64,000 nt of DNA from Thermanaerothrix solaris (GTDB lineage Bacteria > Chloroflexota > Anaerolineae > Anaerolineales > Anaerolineaceae): positions 558,001 to 622,000 of the forward strand of contig NZ_JAUHMF010000001.1 in the NCBI RefSeq assembly GCF_032334255.1. Direction: 5' to 3'. Position 1 is the stretch's first letter. Every line of letters starts with the position of its first letter. Shown piece by piece: positions 8,234-17,951 of this stretch. Position numbers and translations under genes: made by a program. The notes below the pieces were generated by a model. The model did not search any database. It was not told where the DNA came from and saw nothing but the letters and a program-made list of their open reading frames with translations.

Positions 8234-9937
8234 ATGTTTACGCCCCTCCACCTTGAATCCCCCCTTGAAGATAGCATTCAAATTGGACAGAAAGCCGCCA
8301 ATCTAGCGGCTGAGGCATTGGAAGCCTTAGGTAAACAATTAATCCGTCAGAAAGCCAATGATATCGCTAGGCAAATTGAAATTTATCTGTCGTGTCACAC
8401 TTACCCAACCCTGGAAGCACTGAGCGCCGACGCAAAACTGGCCGCCATTGCGGTTCAAAGGGTTGGTCAAACTGGGTATTCAGCTGTTCACGATACCCAA
8501 GGGATCAATCGTTTCCACGTTAATCCAGAATTGATTGGTGCCGATTTACGCTATTTGGCTGGTCGTTTCCAAAATTTTTGGGAAATCATAGAGCAATCTT
8601 TAGTTGGGGAATCCGAAGGTTACTACGAATTTAAAGATTATGAAGGCAACATACGCAAGAAATACATGGTGTGCCACCCGATTTGGCCTCCTTCGATTAA
8701 ACCCCACGGTTTAGTTGTGGCTGTAACGGTTTTCATGGACGAGTTTCTGCAACCCTCCCGCGAGATTCACCGGAGTATCCTCACCCTTTTAAACCATCTT
8801 GAAGAACGTACCCGGGCCGAAAAACGCCGTGCCGATCAACTGCGTGCGATCAATGAAGTCGGTCAGAAGATCAGCGCAGTGATGGATGTTGAACAAGTTC
8901 TCCCCTCCATCGTAACCTCTCTTCAAGAAATATTCGCCTTTCATAGTATCCGTGTTTACTTAAAACAACCCCAAGCCCGTTTTATGGTCTTGGTTGCTCA
9001 GGCGGGTCAAACCAAAGAGAAACCTGTTGGAACTTTGCTCAGCATTGAGGAGGGTATTGAAGGGTATGTTGCCCGCTCTGGACAGCCTCACCTCGAGAAT
9101 GAAGAATCACCCCACATTAACAAATCCGGGCGAAATACACCCTTTGAAACGCTCTCCCGGATCGTTGTTCCGATCAAGATTGGATGCGATACGCTTGGAA
9201 TCTTAGATGTCCAAAGTCCACGCCACGGGAGTCTGGACACCCACGACCTCTTTACCGTCCAAACATTGGCTGACCAAATTGCCATCGCATTGGAAAATTC
9301 TCGTATGTACCAGGAACTGCGGGAAATGGCCGTGATTGAAGAACGCAATCGCATCGCACGTGAAATTCACGATACTCTTGCCCAAGGATTCGCCGGAATT
9401 TTAATGCAAGTAGAAGCCCTGCGCCAAAGCCTGAGTACAGGAGATACACGCTCAATTAACGATCATCTTATGCGCATTCAAAGCATTGCCCGCGAAAACT
9501 TGAACGAAGCAAGACGGTCTGTACAATCCCTAAGGCCTCCTGCTATAAGTCAACAAACATTAGAAGAATTGATTCAAAACGAAATTGAGAAGCTAACCCG
9601 TGACCTTCTTATCAATGTTCAATTCCACGTCACAGGTAACCCACCCCTAATCCCCACTGACGCCAAGCAAGCTCTCTATCGCATTGCTCAAGAGGCACTA
9701 TCAAACGTTCGCAAACACTCACATGCCACAACCGTCCAAATCACCTTAGTTTATAGCGAAAGGTCAATCACCTTGTGGGTTCAGGATAATGGAATTGGAT
9801 TTGACAGCAAGGTCCAGTTTGAACATTCCTTTGGTATTACGTGCATGCGCGAGCGTGCGCGTATGTTTGGAGGAATGGTCAACGTACACAGCGAAAAGGG
9901 AAAGGGAACAACCATAGAGGCAGTCATCCCTGTTTAA
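8234..9937 (+). CDS. soluble sensor histidine kinase (Cache-like, GAF, HisKA_3, HATPase)
   Basis: 567 residues with no membrane helix or signal peptide, so it should be cytoplasmic. Residues about 25-180 look like a Cache sensor domain: GQTGYSAVHDTQGINRFHVN followed by PELIGADLRYL is the usual G-x-GY...HP...L-x-G-x-DL pattern. A coiled linker at 180-215 leads to a GAF domain (about 220-360). The kinase core is of the NarX/DesK type: phospho-acceptor His379 in REIHDTLAQGF, N-box EALSNVRKHS, G1 DNGIGFD and G2 GKGTTI. AAGGAG lies 13 bases before the ATG. It is divergent from the NarL-type regulator. Cache domains are normally extracellular, so a membrane-free one is unusual. The ligand is unknown; nearby hpd genes suggest an aryl acid. 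Confidence 0.9.
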   Translation: MFTPLHLESPLEDSIQIGQKAANLAAEALEALGKQLIRQKANDIARQIEIYLSCHTYPTLEALSADAKLAAIAVQRVGQTGYSAVHDTQGINRFHVNPELIGADLRYLAGRFQNFWEIIEQSLVGESEGYYEFKDYEGNIRKKYMVCHPIWPPSIKPHGLVVAVTVFMDEFLQPSREIHRSILTLLNHLEERTRAEKRRADQLRAINEVGQKISAVMDVEQVLPSIVTSLQEIFAFHSIRVYLKQPQARFMVLVAQAGQTKEKPVGTLLSIEEGIEGYVARSGQPHLENEESPHINKSGRNTPFETLSRIVVPIKIGCDTLGILDVQSPRHGSLDTHDLFTVQTLADQIAIALENSRMYQELREMAVIEERNRIAREIHDTLAQGFAGILMQVEALRQSLSTGDTRSINDHLMRIQSIARENLNEARRSVQSLRPPAISQQTLEELIQNEIEKLTRDLLINVQFHVTGNPPLIPTDAKQALYRIAQEALSNVRKHSHATTVQITLVYSERSITLWVQDNGIGFDSKVQFEHSFGITCMRERARMFGGMVNVHSEKGKGTTIEAVIPV

Positions 9938-12167
9938 CCCCGACCTTTGCCATCTCCCAGCGCACATCATATTCACAGTAAGGATCGCCATTGTACATAC
10001 AACGCGTCTTTTTAATATACGGGATACCGCCAGCGGCCTCAATCACTCCTTCCATCCAGCCCACGTGGTTATATGTACATCGCTCACGCGGCTGTTTCTT
10101 CCCCATATCCACTTCCATACGTACATGGTTTTCGGCCAGATCGAAAATCCGCACCACAACACCATCTCCCCAATTGTGGCGCAGGCACAGGTCCATGCGG
10201 CGGATGATGTAGCCGGGATCGCCGGGTTTAAAATACTTGGCTAAAGCGGCGCCAGGTTGAATATCATATTTAGCCCGATACCGGGTCATTTCGCGCAAAA
10301 TATCGTCTTTTCCACCAGCGAGTTCCTCTTTTATCGCGTTTGTCAACAAACCCAGAATCTCAGGGGGATACTCGCCCTCAGGATTAATCGTTCCGCGTAA
10401 AAGACGCTGAACCTCAGATGGTAAGCGGTTAATCACACGCTCAAGTGCGGGTGCTCCGTACTTTTCTCGAACAAAATCAAGCCGCCCAATTAAAGCACTA
10501 CCACGGCTGACTTTTCCGCTCACTTGCTGGGTTGTGATTCTGACAATCTGTTGTTGCAGCAAAGTGCTCTGTTCGCTCATGCGTTGGATTGAAGCGGTCA
10601 CATTGGCAACCTGATCCCGAATCTGTTCCGCAGCCAAAGCCACATCATTCAATTGCTTCAAGGTCTGTTCGCTGGCATGAGCATAAATCTGAACCGCCTG
10701 GGTAACTTCAGAAGCACTCGCACTTAATTCTTCTGTAGCCGCTGTATTTTCTTCTACTACTGCTGAAACGGTTTCCATAGCCGTTGTTAATCCCAGTGTG
10801 GCCACGTGAATTTCGTCTGCCGCTCGGGCAATATCCTCAATCCGTTGTTCAACTTGCTCAATTCCCTCGAGAATGGTTTCGAGAGCCCCGCGTGCGTCAA
10901 GGCTTTGTTGGACTCCCGCGTCTATTTCTGTGCCTTGATCCTGGATCGCCAATCCCATCTCCGAGACAGAGGCCTGAATATTGTGGATCAAGGTCCCAAT
11001 CTCTTTGGTTGCTTGAACCGACTTTTCGGCCAGTTTACGTACTTCATCCGCCACGACAGCAAATCCCTTACCCTGCTCACCAGCTCGTGCGGCTTCAATT
11101 GCAGCATTAAGCGCTAACAGGTTGGTTTGCGCGGCTAATTCCTGCGTGGTTTCCAGAATAATCCCTATCTTGCGCGTATTCTGCCCCACCCATTCAGCCT
11201 TCTCTTGAACCCGGCGAGTACTTTCGACAATCCGCTGCATCCGCTCGATACTCTCGCGAATGGTTTTCGAACCATGTTGGGCTGAAGAAGAAACCTCATT
11301 GGTTACCTGAACAGCCAACCGCGTGCGTTCTGTAACCCATTGAATATTTTCGGAAATTTTTTGCATTTTTCGGGATGCTTCGGCCACAGCTTGCGCCTGT
11401 TCCTGGGCCCCCTTACTTACGCCGTTAATTGCTAATGCCATCTGCTCAACCGCTTGTAAGGTTGCCTGTAAGCGTTCAATTTGTCCAGAGGTCTCTTGAA
11501 CCACCAGGCGCAGTTTATCACTAATTTCGTGAGTTGCCTGGTTCGTCCTATCTGCCGCGAAGGCAATGTTGCCATATTCACGGCTGATTTGATCTATGTT
11601 CTTAGTCATTCCGCTAATGGTCTCTCGAAGTGACCTCACCATCCGTGCCAAGGCCTGCCCAATGGCATCATTTTCGGAACGCGCTCTGAGGTCCAACGTT
11701 AAATTTCCGCTTGCAATCTTTTCCGCGATGGAATTAATCTGCAATAAGTACTCGCGAATTTGCTGTTGGGCATTTAGTAGATCTCGAATCTCATCCCAGC
11801 CCTGAATCTCTTGGCCTTGCCCCAAATCCCCCTCCGCCAATTGCAGAGCCGAGCGTGCCAACTCGTGAACCGGCAAGACAATGCGTTTTAATGCCAAGAG
11901 CAGTAGAAAGTAAGCTGGCGTCACCAACATTGCTGCCAGAACCATTCCGGTTAAGGTCACGCCTTGCCTTCCTAAAATAAACCCCGCTGTTGCCGCAAGA
12001 GACGTTATCCCCACCACAATGGCATTGAGGCGAGAAGCTATCCCACGACCAAAGATACGATAAACCACTCCCAAGGTTAGCAACGCTACTATCAAAATCA
12101 AGATCACAAACGTCCATCCATTCATCGCCCTAAGCACATTTTCAATTGCAGTCCAAACCATCGCCAT
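9924..12167 (-). CDS. methyl-accepting chemotaxis transducer with C-terminal V4R-like domain
   Basis: 747 residues. Three hydrophobic segments lie near the N-terminus (about 17-36, 47-66, 71-92), without a large periplasmic domain, followed by a HAMP-like linker (about 93-150). The cytoplasmic signalling coiled coil follows, with the universal tip ELAAQTNLLALNAAIEAARA and GFAVVADEVRKLAE. After residue about 555 there is an extra domain of about 190 residues that begins ALIGRLDFVREKYGAPALERV and ends with a cysteine-rich segment (C...G...G...C-x-N-G-D-x-x-C-x-Y). This resembles the V4R / TIGR02265-like small-molecule domain; V4R domains in XylR/DmpR-type regulators sense aromatics. The tail overlaps the convergent kinase gene by 14 bases. 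Start supported by GGAGCGAGCAA. Confidence 0.88.
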   Translation of the reverse strand: MAMVWTAIENVLRAMNGWTFVILILIVALLTLGVVYRIFGRGIASRLNAIVVGITSLAATAGFILGRQGVTLTGMVLAAMLVTPAYFLLLLALKRIVLPVHELARSALQLAEGDLGQGQEIQGWDEIRDLLNAQQQIREYLLQINSIAEKIASGNLTLDLRARSENDAIGQALARMVRSLRETISGMTKNIDQISREYGNIAFAADRTNQATHEISDKLRLVVQETSGQIERLQATLQAVEQMALAINGVSKGAQEQAQAVAEASRKMQKISENIQWVTERTRLAVQVTNEVSSSAQHGSKTIRESIERMQRIVESTRRVQEKAEWVGQNTRKIGIILETTQELAAQTNLLALNAAIEAARAGEQGKGFAVVADEVRKLAEKSVQATKEIGTLIHNIQASVSEMGLAIQDQGTEIDAGVQQSLDARGALETILEGIEQVEQRIEDIARAADEIHVATLGLTTAMETVSAVVEENTAATEELSASASEVTQAVQIYAHASEQTLKQLNDVALAAEQIRDQVANVTASIQRMSEQSTLLQQQIVRITTQQVSGKVSRGSALIGRLDFVREKYGAPALERVINRLPSEVQRLLRGTINPEGEYPPEILGLLTNAIKEELAGGKDDILREMTRYRAKYDIQPGAALAKYFKPGDPGYIIRRMDLCLRHNWGDGVVVRIFDLAENHVRMEVDMGKKQPRERCTYNHVGWMEGVIEAAGGIPYIKKTRCMYNGDPYCEYDVRWEMAKVGVKQG

Positions 12168-12281
12168 TTGCTCGCTCCTTCACATGAACGATCTCGCTTT
12201 ATCCCCAAATGCAGTTTACACAAGAGCAGAAGATCCTCTCTGTAAAGAAAAAGTTAAATCATGCTAAAACCGCCATTAAAC

Positions 12282-12313
12282 AGATAAGGCGCCGTTATGT
12301 TGGCGCCTTATCT
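12282..12313 (-). terminator. terminator of the branched-chain amino acid operon
   Basis: Perfect 12-bp stem AGATAAGGCGCC/GGCGCCTTATCT (12282-12293, 12302-12313) 21 bases after the ilvE stop. The following T-run is weak (TGTTTAAT), so efficiency is uncertain. Confidence 0.6.
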
Positions 12314-12334
12314 CTCTACAAGACCAGTTGAACC

Positions 12335-13255
12335 CTATTCATTTACATAACTCAGCCACTCTGCAGATCGCGGGTGCTCACCCTGTACAACAGCCCGGAA
12401 AACCTTTGCAAGTGCGCGGGTAATTGGACCGGCTTTTCCATTTCCGATAACTCGAAAATCAATTTCGGTCACTGGAACTACCTCAGCCGCCGTGCCACAG
12501 ACAAAGATTTCATCGGCGATGTAAAGATGATCGCGACTGATCTGGGTCTCAACCACCTGATAACCCAAATCTCTCGCCAGGGTTATTAATGAATCACGGG
12601 TGATTCCCTCCAACACCGCCCAAGTACCCGGCGTATAAATCACACCATGACGAACGATAAAAAGGTTTTCACCTGTGCACTCTGCCACATAACCCTGAGG
12701 ATCAAGCATTACCGCTTCATCAAACCCTAGCCGCACCGATTCGGTTTTCGCCAACACGCTATTGGCATAGTTTCCGGTTACCTTGGCCTTGGTCATCATA
12801 ACATTAGGGTGGTGGCGCGTGTAAGACGAAACATTCATCCGCACCCCTTTTTCCTCCGCCTCATCGCCGAGGTAGGCGCCCCAAGACCAGGCTGCAATCC
12901 CCACACGCGCAACGCCACTATCCAGGTTCAAATCTCGCTTATCACTTTCATGAAAAATCAGAGGTCGAATGTAGCACGCCTGAAATCCATTCGCCCGCAC
13001 CACGTCCTTGCATGCTTCCCCTAATTGTTCGGCGGTAAATGGGAGTGAGCGGAAGCCCAGGATCTTTGCTGAGTTGACCAGGCGGGTCATATGCTCTTTT
13101 AACCGAAAAATCGCTGGTCCGCGTTGTGTGCTATAACAGCGAATACCCTCAAAAACTCCCAAACCGTAATGCAATGCCGTATTGAGAAAGTGCACCGTTG
13201 CCTTTTCGTACTCCACAAGTTGACCATCTAACCAAATGTAACGTGACTCAGCCAT
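12335..13255 (-). CDS. ilvE: branched-chain amino acid aminotransferase
   Basis: 306 residues, usual family length. Fold-type IV PLP enzyme that transfers the amino group from glutamate to the 2-oxo acids of valine, leucine and isoleucine. Landmarks: IWLDGQLVEYEKATVHFLN at the start, ALHYGLGVFEGIRCY, the lysine-containing TKAKVTGNYANSVLAK block, and the cofactor-binding GTAAEVVPVTEIDFR loop. GGAGG lies 7 bases before the ATG. It is the last gene of the ilv-leu operon, 24 bases after leuB, and supplies the shared final step. Confidence 0.96.
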   Translation of the reverse strand: MAESRYIWLDGQLVEYEKATVHFLNTALHYGLGVFEGIRCYSTQRGPAIFRLKEHMTRLVNSAKILGFRSLPFTAEQLGEACKDVVRANGFQACYIRPLIFHESDKRDLNLDSGVARVGIAAWSWGAYLGDEAEEKGVRMNVSSYTRHHPNVMMTKAKVTGNYANSVLAKTESVRLGFDEAVMLDPQGYVAECTGENLFIVRHGVIYTPGTWAVLEGITRDSLITLARDLGYQVVETQISRDHLYIADEIFVCGTAAEVVPVTEIDFRVIGNGKAGPITRALAKVFRAVVQGEHPRSAEWLSYVNE

Positions 13256-13279
13256 AATGATTCCTCCATTCCGGGTAGT

Positions 13280-14341
13280 TTAGTCTAACCGCTCGATGAT
13301 CGCCTGGGTCATCGCGGTTGTGGTCAATGAGCCACCTAGATCTCGTGTGCGTGCTCCCTCGGTAATGGCTTGATCCACCGCTTTCTCAATTGCTCTCGCT
13401 TCCTGCTCCAGCCCTAAGGAATAACGCAATAACATAGCCGCACTCAATATTGTCCCAATGGGATTGGCAATCCCCTGCCCGGCAATATCTGGCGCCGAGC
13501 CATGAATGGGTTCATACAGCCCACCATACTGCCCATTTAGCGAGGCTGAAGGGAGCATCCCCATTGAACCAGCCAATACTGCAGCCTCATCGGTAAGAAT
13601 ATCCCCAAACATGTTTTCGGTGACGATAACATCAAAGGACTGGGGAACACTCACCAAACGCATGGCAGCCGTATCCACCAATACATGCTCTAATGTCACA
13701 TCGGGATAACGCTGAGCCACCCGATTGGCAACCTCTCGCCATAGACGAGACGATTCCAGTACGTTAGCCTTATCCACCGAACTTACTTTTCTACGTCGTT
13801 GCCGCGCTAAACGAAACGCCAAATCTACGATTCGCTCAATCTCGTTTTCAGTATACTCCAGGGTATCAACTGCCCGTTGTTGCCCATCAACCCAGTCCCG
13901 TTTCTTAGGCTGGCCAAAATACAGCCCACCCGTTAATTCACGGACGACAATCAGATCTACACCTAAAAGCCGATCCGATTTTATAGGAGAAGCCTCAATG
14001 AGCGCTGGGTGAACCCGTACCGGGCGCAAATTTGCAAACACCCCTAACCCTTTACGTAAACCCAGTAACCCCTGTTCTGGACGAACCGATGCACGCGGGT
14101 CATCCCATTTTGGCCCCCCTACCGCTCCCAGCAATACCGCATCCGCGGAACGACAGGCTTGTAGGGTCTCTTCAGGTAACGGATTGCCGGTCTTATCAAT
14201 CGCACTCCCCCCAATCAGATATTCTGTAAATACAAATTTATGGTCATAATGCTGCCCAACGGCTTCTAACACCTGCACAGCAGCGCTCACAACCTCTGGA
14301 CCAATTCCATCTCCGGGTAATAGGACAATGTTAGCCTTCAT
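13280..14341 (-). CDS. leuB: 3-isopropylmalate dehydrogenase
   Basis: 353 residues. Oxidises and decarboxylates 3-isopropylmalate to 2-oxoisocaproate with NAD; the same enzyme class can process 3-methylmalate made from citramalate. Landmarks: LPGDGIGPEVV, the substrate loop LGLRKGLGVFANLRPV, VRELTGGLYFG, the metal-binding acidic region TENMFGDILTDEAA, and EPIHGSAPDIAGQ. The ATG lies inside the end of cimA (11-base overlap), with AGGAGACAACAAC as ribosome site, so translation is probably coupled to cimA. Confidence 0.96.
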   Translation of the reverse strand: MKANIVLLPGDGIGPEVVSAAVQVLEAVGQHYDHKFVFTEYLIGGSAIDKTGNPLPEETLQACRSADAVLLGAVGGPKWDDPRASVRPEQGLLGLRKGLGVFANLRPVRVHPALIEASPIKSDRLLGVDLIVVRELTGGLYFGQPKKRDWVDGQQRAVDTLEYTENEIERIVDLAFRLARQRRRKVSSVDKANVLESSRLWREVANRVAQRYPDVTLEHVLVDTAAMRLVSVPQSFDVIVTENMFGDILTDEAAVLAGSMGMLPSASLNGQYGGLYEPIHGSAPDIAGQGIANPIGTILSAAMLLRYSLGLEQEARAIEKAVDQAITEGARTRDLGGSLTTTAMTQAIIERLD

Positions 14342-15908
14342 GTTGTTGTCTCCTGCTCAATTCCCATATTCCGTATTCAATCGAATCGGCCAATGCAAAC
14401 CATGAAGCTTCGATAATATTGGTTGAAGCGCCGACCGTGCTCCACTGGCTGACCCCGTTGCTGGTGTCAATCAGTACCCGCGTAGTTGCCATAGTGCCGT
14501 GGTTACCATCTAAAATGCGCACTTTATAGTCCTTGAGATGAAAATGATCAATCTCGGGATAAAATGGACGCAGGGCCTTTCGCAGTGCTCGATCCAATGC
14601 GTTCACCGGCCCATTGCCATCTGCAGCTGTATGGATAACCTCACCGTTCACACGGACTTTGACCGTTGCCTCGGCAATCATCCCACGCCCTTGACGATGT
14701 TCAACACTGGCCGTAAAGTCAATTAATTCAAAAGGCGGTTGATAGTCCGGTTGGCGTCGTCGTAGCATCATCACAACTGAAGCCTCAGCGGCTTCAAAGG
14801 AAAAGCCTTGGGCTTCCATGGATTTCAGATCCTTCAGGGCTGAGGCTATGTCAAACTTCTTGTCCAAGTCCAGACCATACTCTTCAGCCTTACTGAGTAA
14901 ATTGCCCCGTCCCGAGAGTTCCGAAACCACCACGCGACTGCGGTTACCTACTAATTCGGGATCAATATGCTGATAAGAGCGGGGAGTACGTCGCATGGCC
15001 GCCACATGAATACCGCCTTTGTGAGCAAATGCCGCTCGCCCTACATAGGGCAGATGCTCATCTGGCGCTAGATTGGCAACCTCGGCAACATAATGGGAGA
15101 GGTCGGTTAATTTGACCAGATGTCCTTCCGGCAAGGCCTTAAGGCCCATCTTTAATTCCAAATCGGGAATAATGGAGCACAGATTAGCGTTTCCACACCG
15201 TTCGCCATAACCGTTTATCGTTCCCTGGACTTGAACACAACCTTCACGCACGGCCACTAAAGAGTTCGCCACCGCACACTCACCATCATTATGAGCGTGG
15301 ATACCGAGTTGTGCCTCTGGAAAACGCGTCCGTACAGCACGTACAATCTCCCCTACTTCCCAGGGAAGAGTGCCTCCATTTGTATCACACAGTACTAGTG
15401 TTTCCGCGCCGCCACGTAAGGCAGCTTCTAATGTTGCCAGGGCATAGTCGGGATCTTCCTTGTATCCATCAAAGAAGTGTTCGGCATCATAAATGACGCC
15501 ACGCCCATGTTGCACAAGATAGGCGACACTTTCCTCGATCATCCGTAGGTTGTTTTGGGGCGTTGTACGGATCACCTCATGCACATGGAGAAGCGAAGAT
15601 TTACCTACCACGGTGCAATAGGGTGTTTGGGCTTCGAGCAAGGCACGAATATTTTCATCCTCATCTGCACGCTTTTCTGCCGCACAGGTCATACCAAAAG
15701 CTGCAATCTTGGCATGACGCCACTCCATATTTACAGCACGCCGAAAGAACTCAGCATCTTTGGGGTTTGATCCGGGCCAGCCCCCTTCGATAAACGCCAC
15801 GCCCAGATCATCTAAACGCCGCGCTATATTCAACTTGTCGTCAATGGAAAAAGAAATATCGGTCCGCTGTGAGCCATCGCGTAAGGTCGTGTCATAGATC
15901 TGGATCAT
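14331..15908 (-). CDS. cimA: citramalate synthase, CimA type
   Basis: 525 residues. Condenses pyruvate and acetyl-CoA to (R)-citramalate, giving 2-oxobutyrate for isoleucine without threonine deaminase. HMGL-like barrel at residues 1-280: YDTTLRDGSQRTDISFSIDD, FIEGGWPGSNPKD (diagnostic for the CimA branch against LeuA), CDTNGGTLPWEV, and the metal-binding HAHNDGECAVANS. The C-terminal regulatory LeuA dimerisation domain lies at about 370-510. Isopropylmalate synthase is a separate gene in the same operon, which supports this call. The stop codon overlaps leuB. Ribosome site GGGAG 8 bases before the ATG. Confidence 0.92.
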   Translation of the reverse strand: MIQIYDTTLRDGSQRTDISFSIDDKLNIARRLDDLGVAFIEGGWPGSNPKDAEFFRRAVNMEWRHAKIAAFGMTCAAEKRADEDENIRALLEAQTPYCTVVGKSSLLHVHEVIRTTPQNNLRMIEESVAYLVQHGRGVIYDAEHFFDGYKEDPDYALATLEAALRGGAETLVLCDTNGGTLPWEVGEIVRAVRTRFPEAQLGIHAHNDGECAVANSLVAVREGCVQVQGTINGYGERCGNANLCSIIPDLELKMGLKALPEGHLVKLTDLSHYVAEVANLAPDEHLPYVGRAAFAHKGGIHVAAMRRTPRSYQHIDPELVGNRSRVVVSELSGRGNLLSKAEEYGLDLDKKFDIASALKDLKSMEAQGFSFEAAEASVVMMLRRRQPDYQPPFELIDFTASVEHRQGRGMIAEATVKVRVNGEVIHTAADGNGPVNALDRALRKALRPFYPEIDHFHLKDYKVRILDGNHGTMATTRVLIDTSNGVSQWSTVGASTNIIEASWFALADSIEYGIWELSRRQQHEG

Positions 15909-15920
15909 GGCTACTACTCC

Positions 15921-16511
15921 CTACCCACTAAGTCGTCTGGCCTCAAATGCAGCAATTTCTTGCTCAAGGCTTAACAAATACCCAAGTTCATCTACACCTC
16001 GTAGCAGGCAATCTTTAGCAAAAGGATCAACCGGAAAATGGGTTTCCCCACCCGCCCAGGACAAAGTTTGAGTTTCAAGATCTATGGTTACGGTCTGGGA
16101 AGGATCACGCCCTAAAAGACGGACGAGTTCCTGATGAACTTCGGGTGGCACTGTTACCGGTAGTAAGCCATTTTTCAGCGCGTTATTACGAAAGATATCC
16201 GCAAATGAGGTAGAAATAACAGCGCGAAATCCCCATCCTAGCAAAGCCCAAGCTGCGTGTTCGCGCGAAGATCCGCACCCAAAGTTGTCACCCGCCAATA
16301 AAATCTGCGCCTCCTGGTTTTCGGGATAATTTAGAACGAATGCGGGATCCGGTTGTCCATCAGGCAAATACCGCCAATCTGCAAAGAGACTTGCCCCTAA
16401 ACCGGTTCGATCCGTGGTTTTCAAGAAGCGAGCGGGTATGATCTGATCAGTGTCAATATTATCAACGGGTAAAACCACAACCCGAGAGGACAACTTAGTA
16501 AAGGGTTCCAT
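15921..16511 (-). CDS. leuD: 3-isopropylmalate dehydratase small subunit
   Basis: 196 residues; ATG at 16511 preferred over a TTG three bases upstream because of GGAGG at proper distance. Swivel domain partner of LeuC in the isomerisation of 2- to 3-isopropylmalate (and citramalate to methylmalate). Landmarks: DNIDTDQIIPARFLKT, GDNFGCGSSREHAAWAL and the FADIFRNNALKNGLLPV block. It lies 9-12 bases after leuC. Confidence 0.96.
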   Translation of the reverse strand: MEPFTKLSSRVVVLPVDNIDTDQIIPARFLKTTDRTGLGASLFADWRYLPDGQPDPAFVLNYPENQEAQILLAGDNFGCGSSREHAAWALLGWGFRAVISTSFADIFRNNALKNGLLPVTVPPEVHQELVRLLGRDPSQTVTIDLETQTLSWAGGETHFPVDPFAKDCLLRGVDELGYLLSLEQEIAAFEARRLSG

Positions 16512-16523
16512 CAATAACCTCCA

Positions 16524-17951
16524 CTAAAGCAACGTGCGCGGGTCAGTAATGACACCAAAAATCGCCGTAGCCGCGGCGGTTAGGGGGCTAGCCAAAAACG
16601 TGCGTCCTCCCCGCCCCTGACGGCCTTCGAAGTTGCGGTTGCTAGTACTCACCGCGTACTGGCCTGGCTCAAGCGCATCACCGTTCATGGCAATACACAT
16701 CGAGCATCCCGGCTCCCGCCATTCAGCGCCTGCTTCTTTGAAGATGCGGTCCAAGCCCTCTGCCTCCGCGGCCCGTTTAACCTGTTGGGACCCCGGCACG
16801 ACCAAGACGCGCACATTCGAAGCCACCTTCCGTCCTTTAAGCAAGCTTGCTGCCTGACGTAAATCGGATAGCCGCCCATTGGTACAAGACCCGATGAAGA
16901 CCACATCCACCGGGTGACCCAACAAAGGCTGGCCGGGACGCAATCCCATATAGGCTAACGCTTTTTCCAACGTCGCCCGCTGTGCCGCATCCTTCACCGC
17001 TGCCGGATCCGGAACCCGTCCGCCGATAGGCATTCCCATTCCGGGATTCGTGCCGTAGGTGATCATCGGCTCCAAACGACCCACGTCCAGCGTAACCACC
17101 TTGTCGTAAACCGCACCTTCGTCACTGGGCAAGGTACGCCAATAGGCCACTGCCTTTTCCCAGGCCTCACCCTTAGGAGCAAATGGTCGCCCCGCCAGAT
17201 ATTCGAAGGTTACCTCATCGGGGGCAACCATGCCCGCCCTTGCCCCGGCTTCGATGGACATATTGCATAGTGTCATCCGTTCTTCCATCGAGAGCGCGCG
17301 CACCGCCGGCCCGGCATATTCCAGCACATGCCCTGTTCCCCCGCCAGTACCAATTTGGGCGATCAAGCCCAAAATCATATCCTTCGCCGTCACCCCTTTA
17401 GCAGGTTGACCTTCCATATACACTAAGCACGTCTTAGGACGGCGTTGAAGTAGACACTGGGTCGCTAAAACATGCTCCACCTCGCTCGTACCAATGCCAA
17501 ACGCCAAAGCCCCAAACGCCCCGTGAGTAGAGGTATGACTATCACCACATACAATGGTCATCCCTGGCTGAGTCAACCCTAATTCGGGACCAACCACATG
17601 GACGATTCCTTGATAAGGGCTGTCCAAGCCCATCAATTGAACGCCAAATTCACGACAATTTTCTTCCAATTGGCGAATCTGTTTCCGACTTTGCTCATCT
17701 GCAAAAGCCAGTCTTCCCTCGGGTCGTCCATCAAGTGGGGGCAATGTTGGCACACCATGATCCACTGTCGCATAGGCGCGTTCGGGTCGTCGCACCCGTA
17801 ACCCCTTCTGGCGAAGACCGCTAAAGGCTTGGGGCGAGGTTACTTCATGAACGAGATGCAGATCCACATACAGCACCGCCGGAGATTGCGGGGGTTCGAC
17901 AACAACATGACTTTCCCAAATTTTCTCAAACAACGTTTTCGGGGTCATCAT
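16524..17951 (-). CDS. leuC: 3-isopropylmalate dehydratase large subunit
   Basis: 475 residues, usual length. Aconitase-family [4Fe-4S] enzyme. Landmarks: VYVDLHLVHEVTSPQAF-like start, CGDSHTSTHGAFGALAFGIG, and cluster cysteines in FIGSCTNGR and EPGCSMCIAMN. The ATG has no obvious Shine-Dalgarno (upstream CGTGGTAGCCT) and lies 26 bases inside the end of a preceding small open reading frame that does have a perfect site. LeuC translation is therefore probably coupled to that small frame. Confidence 0.96.
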   Translation of the reverse strand: MMTPKTLFEKIWESHVVVEPPQSPAVLYVDLHLVHEVTSPQAFSGLRQKGLRVRRPERAYATVDHGVPTLPPLDGRPEGRLAFADEQSRKQIRQLEENCREFGVQLMGLDSPYQGIVHVVGPELGLTQPGMTIVCGDSHTSTHGAFGALAFGIGTSEVEHVLATQCLLQRRPKTCLVYMEGQPAKGVTAKDMILGLIAQIGTGGGTGHVLEYAGPAVRALSMEERMTLCNMSIEAGARAGMVAPDEVTFEYLAGRPFAPKGEAWEKAVAYWRTLPSDEGAVYDKVVTLDVGRLEPMITYGTNPGMGMPIGGRVPDPAAVKDAAQRATLEKALAYMGLRPGQPLLGHPVDVVFIGSCTNGRLSDLRQAASLLKGRKVASNVRVLVVPGSQQVKRAAEAEGLDRIFKEAGAEWREPGCSMCIAMNGDALEPGQYAVSTSNRNFEGRQGRGGRTFLASPLTAAATAIFGVITDPRTLL

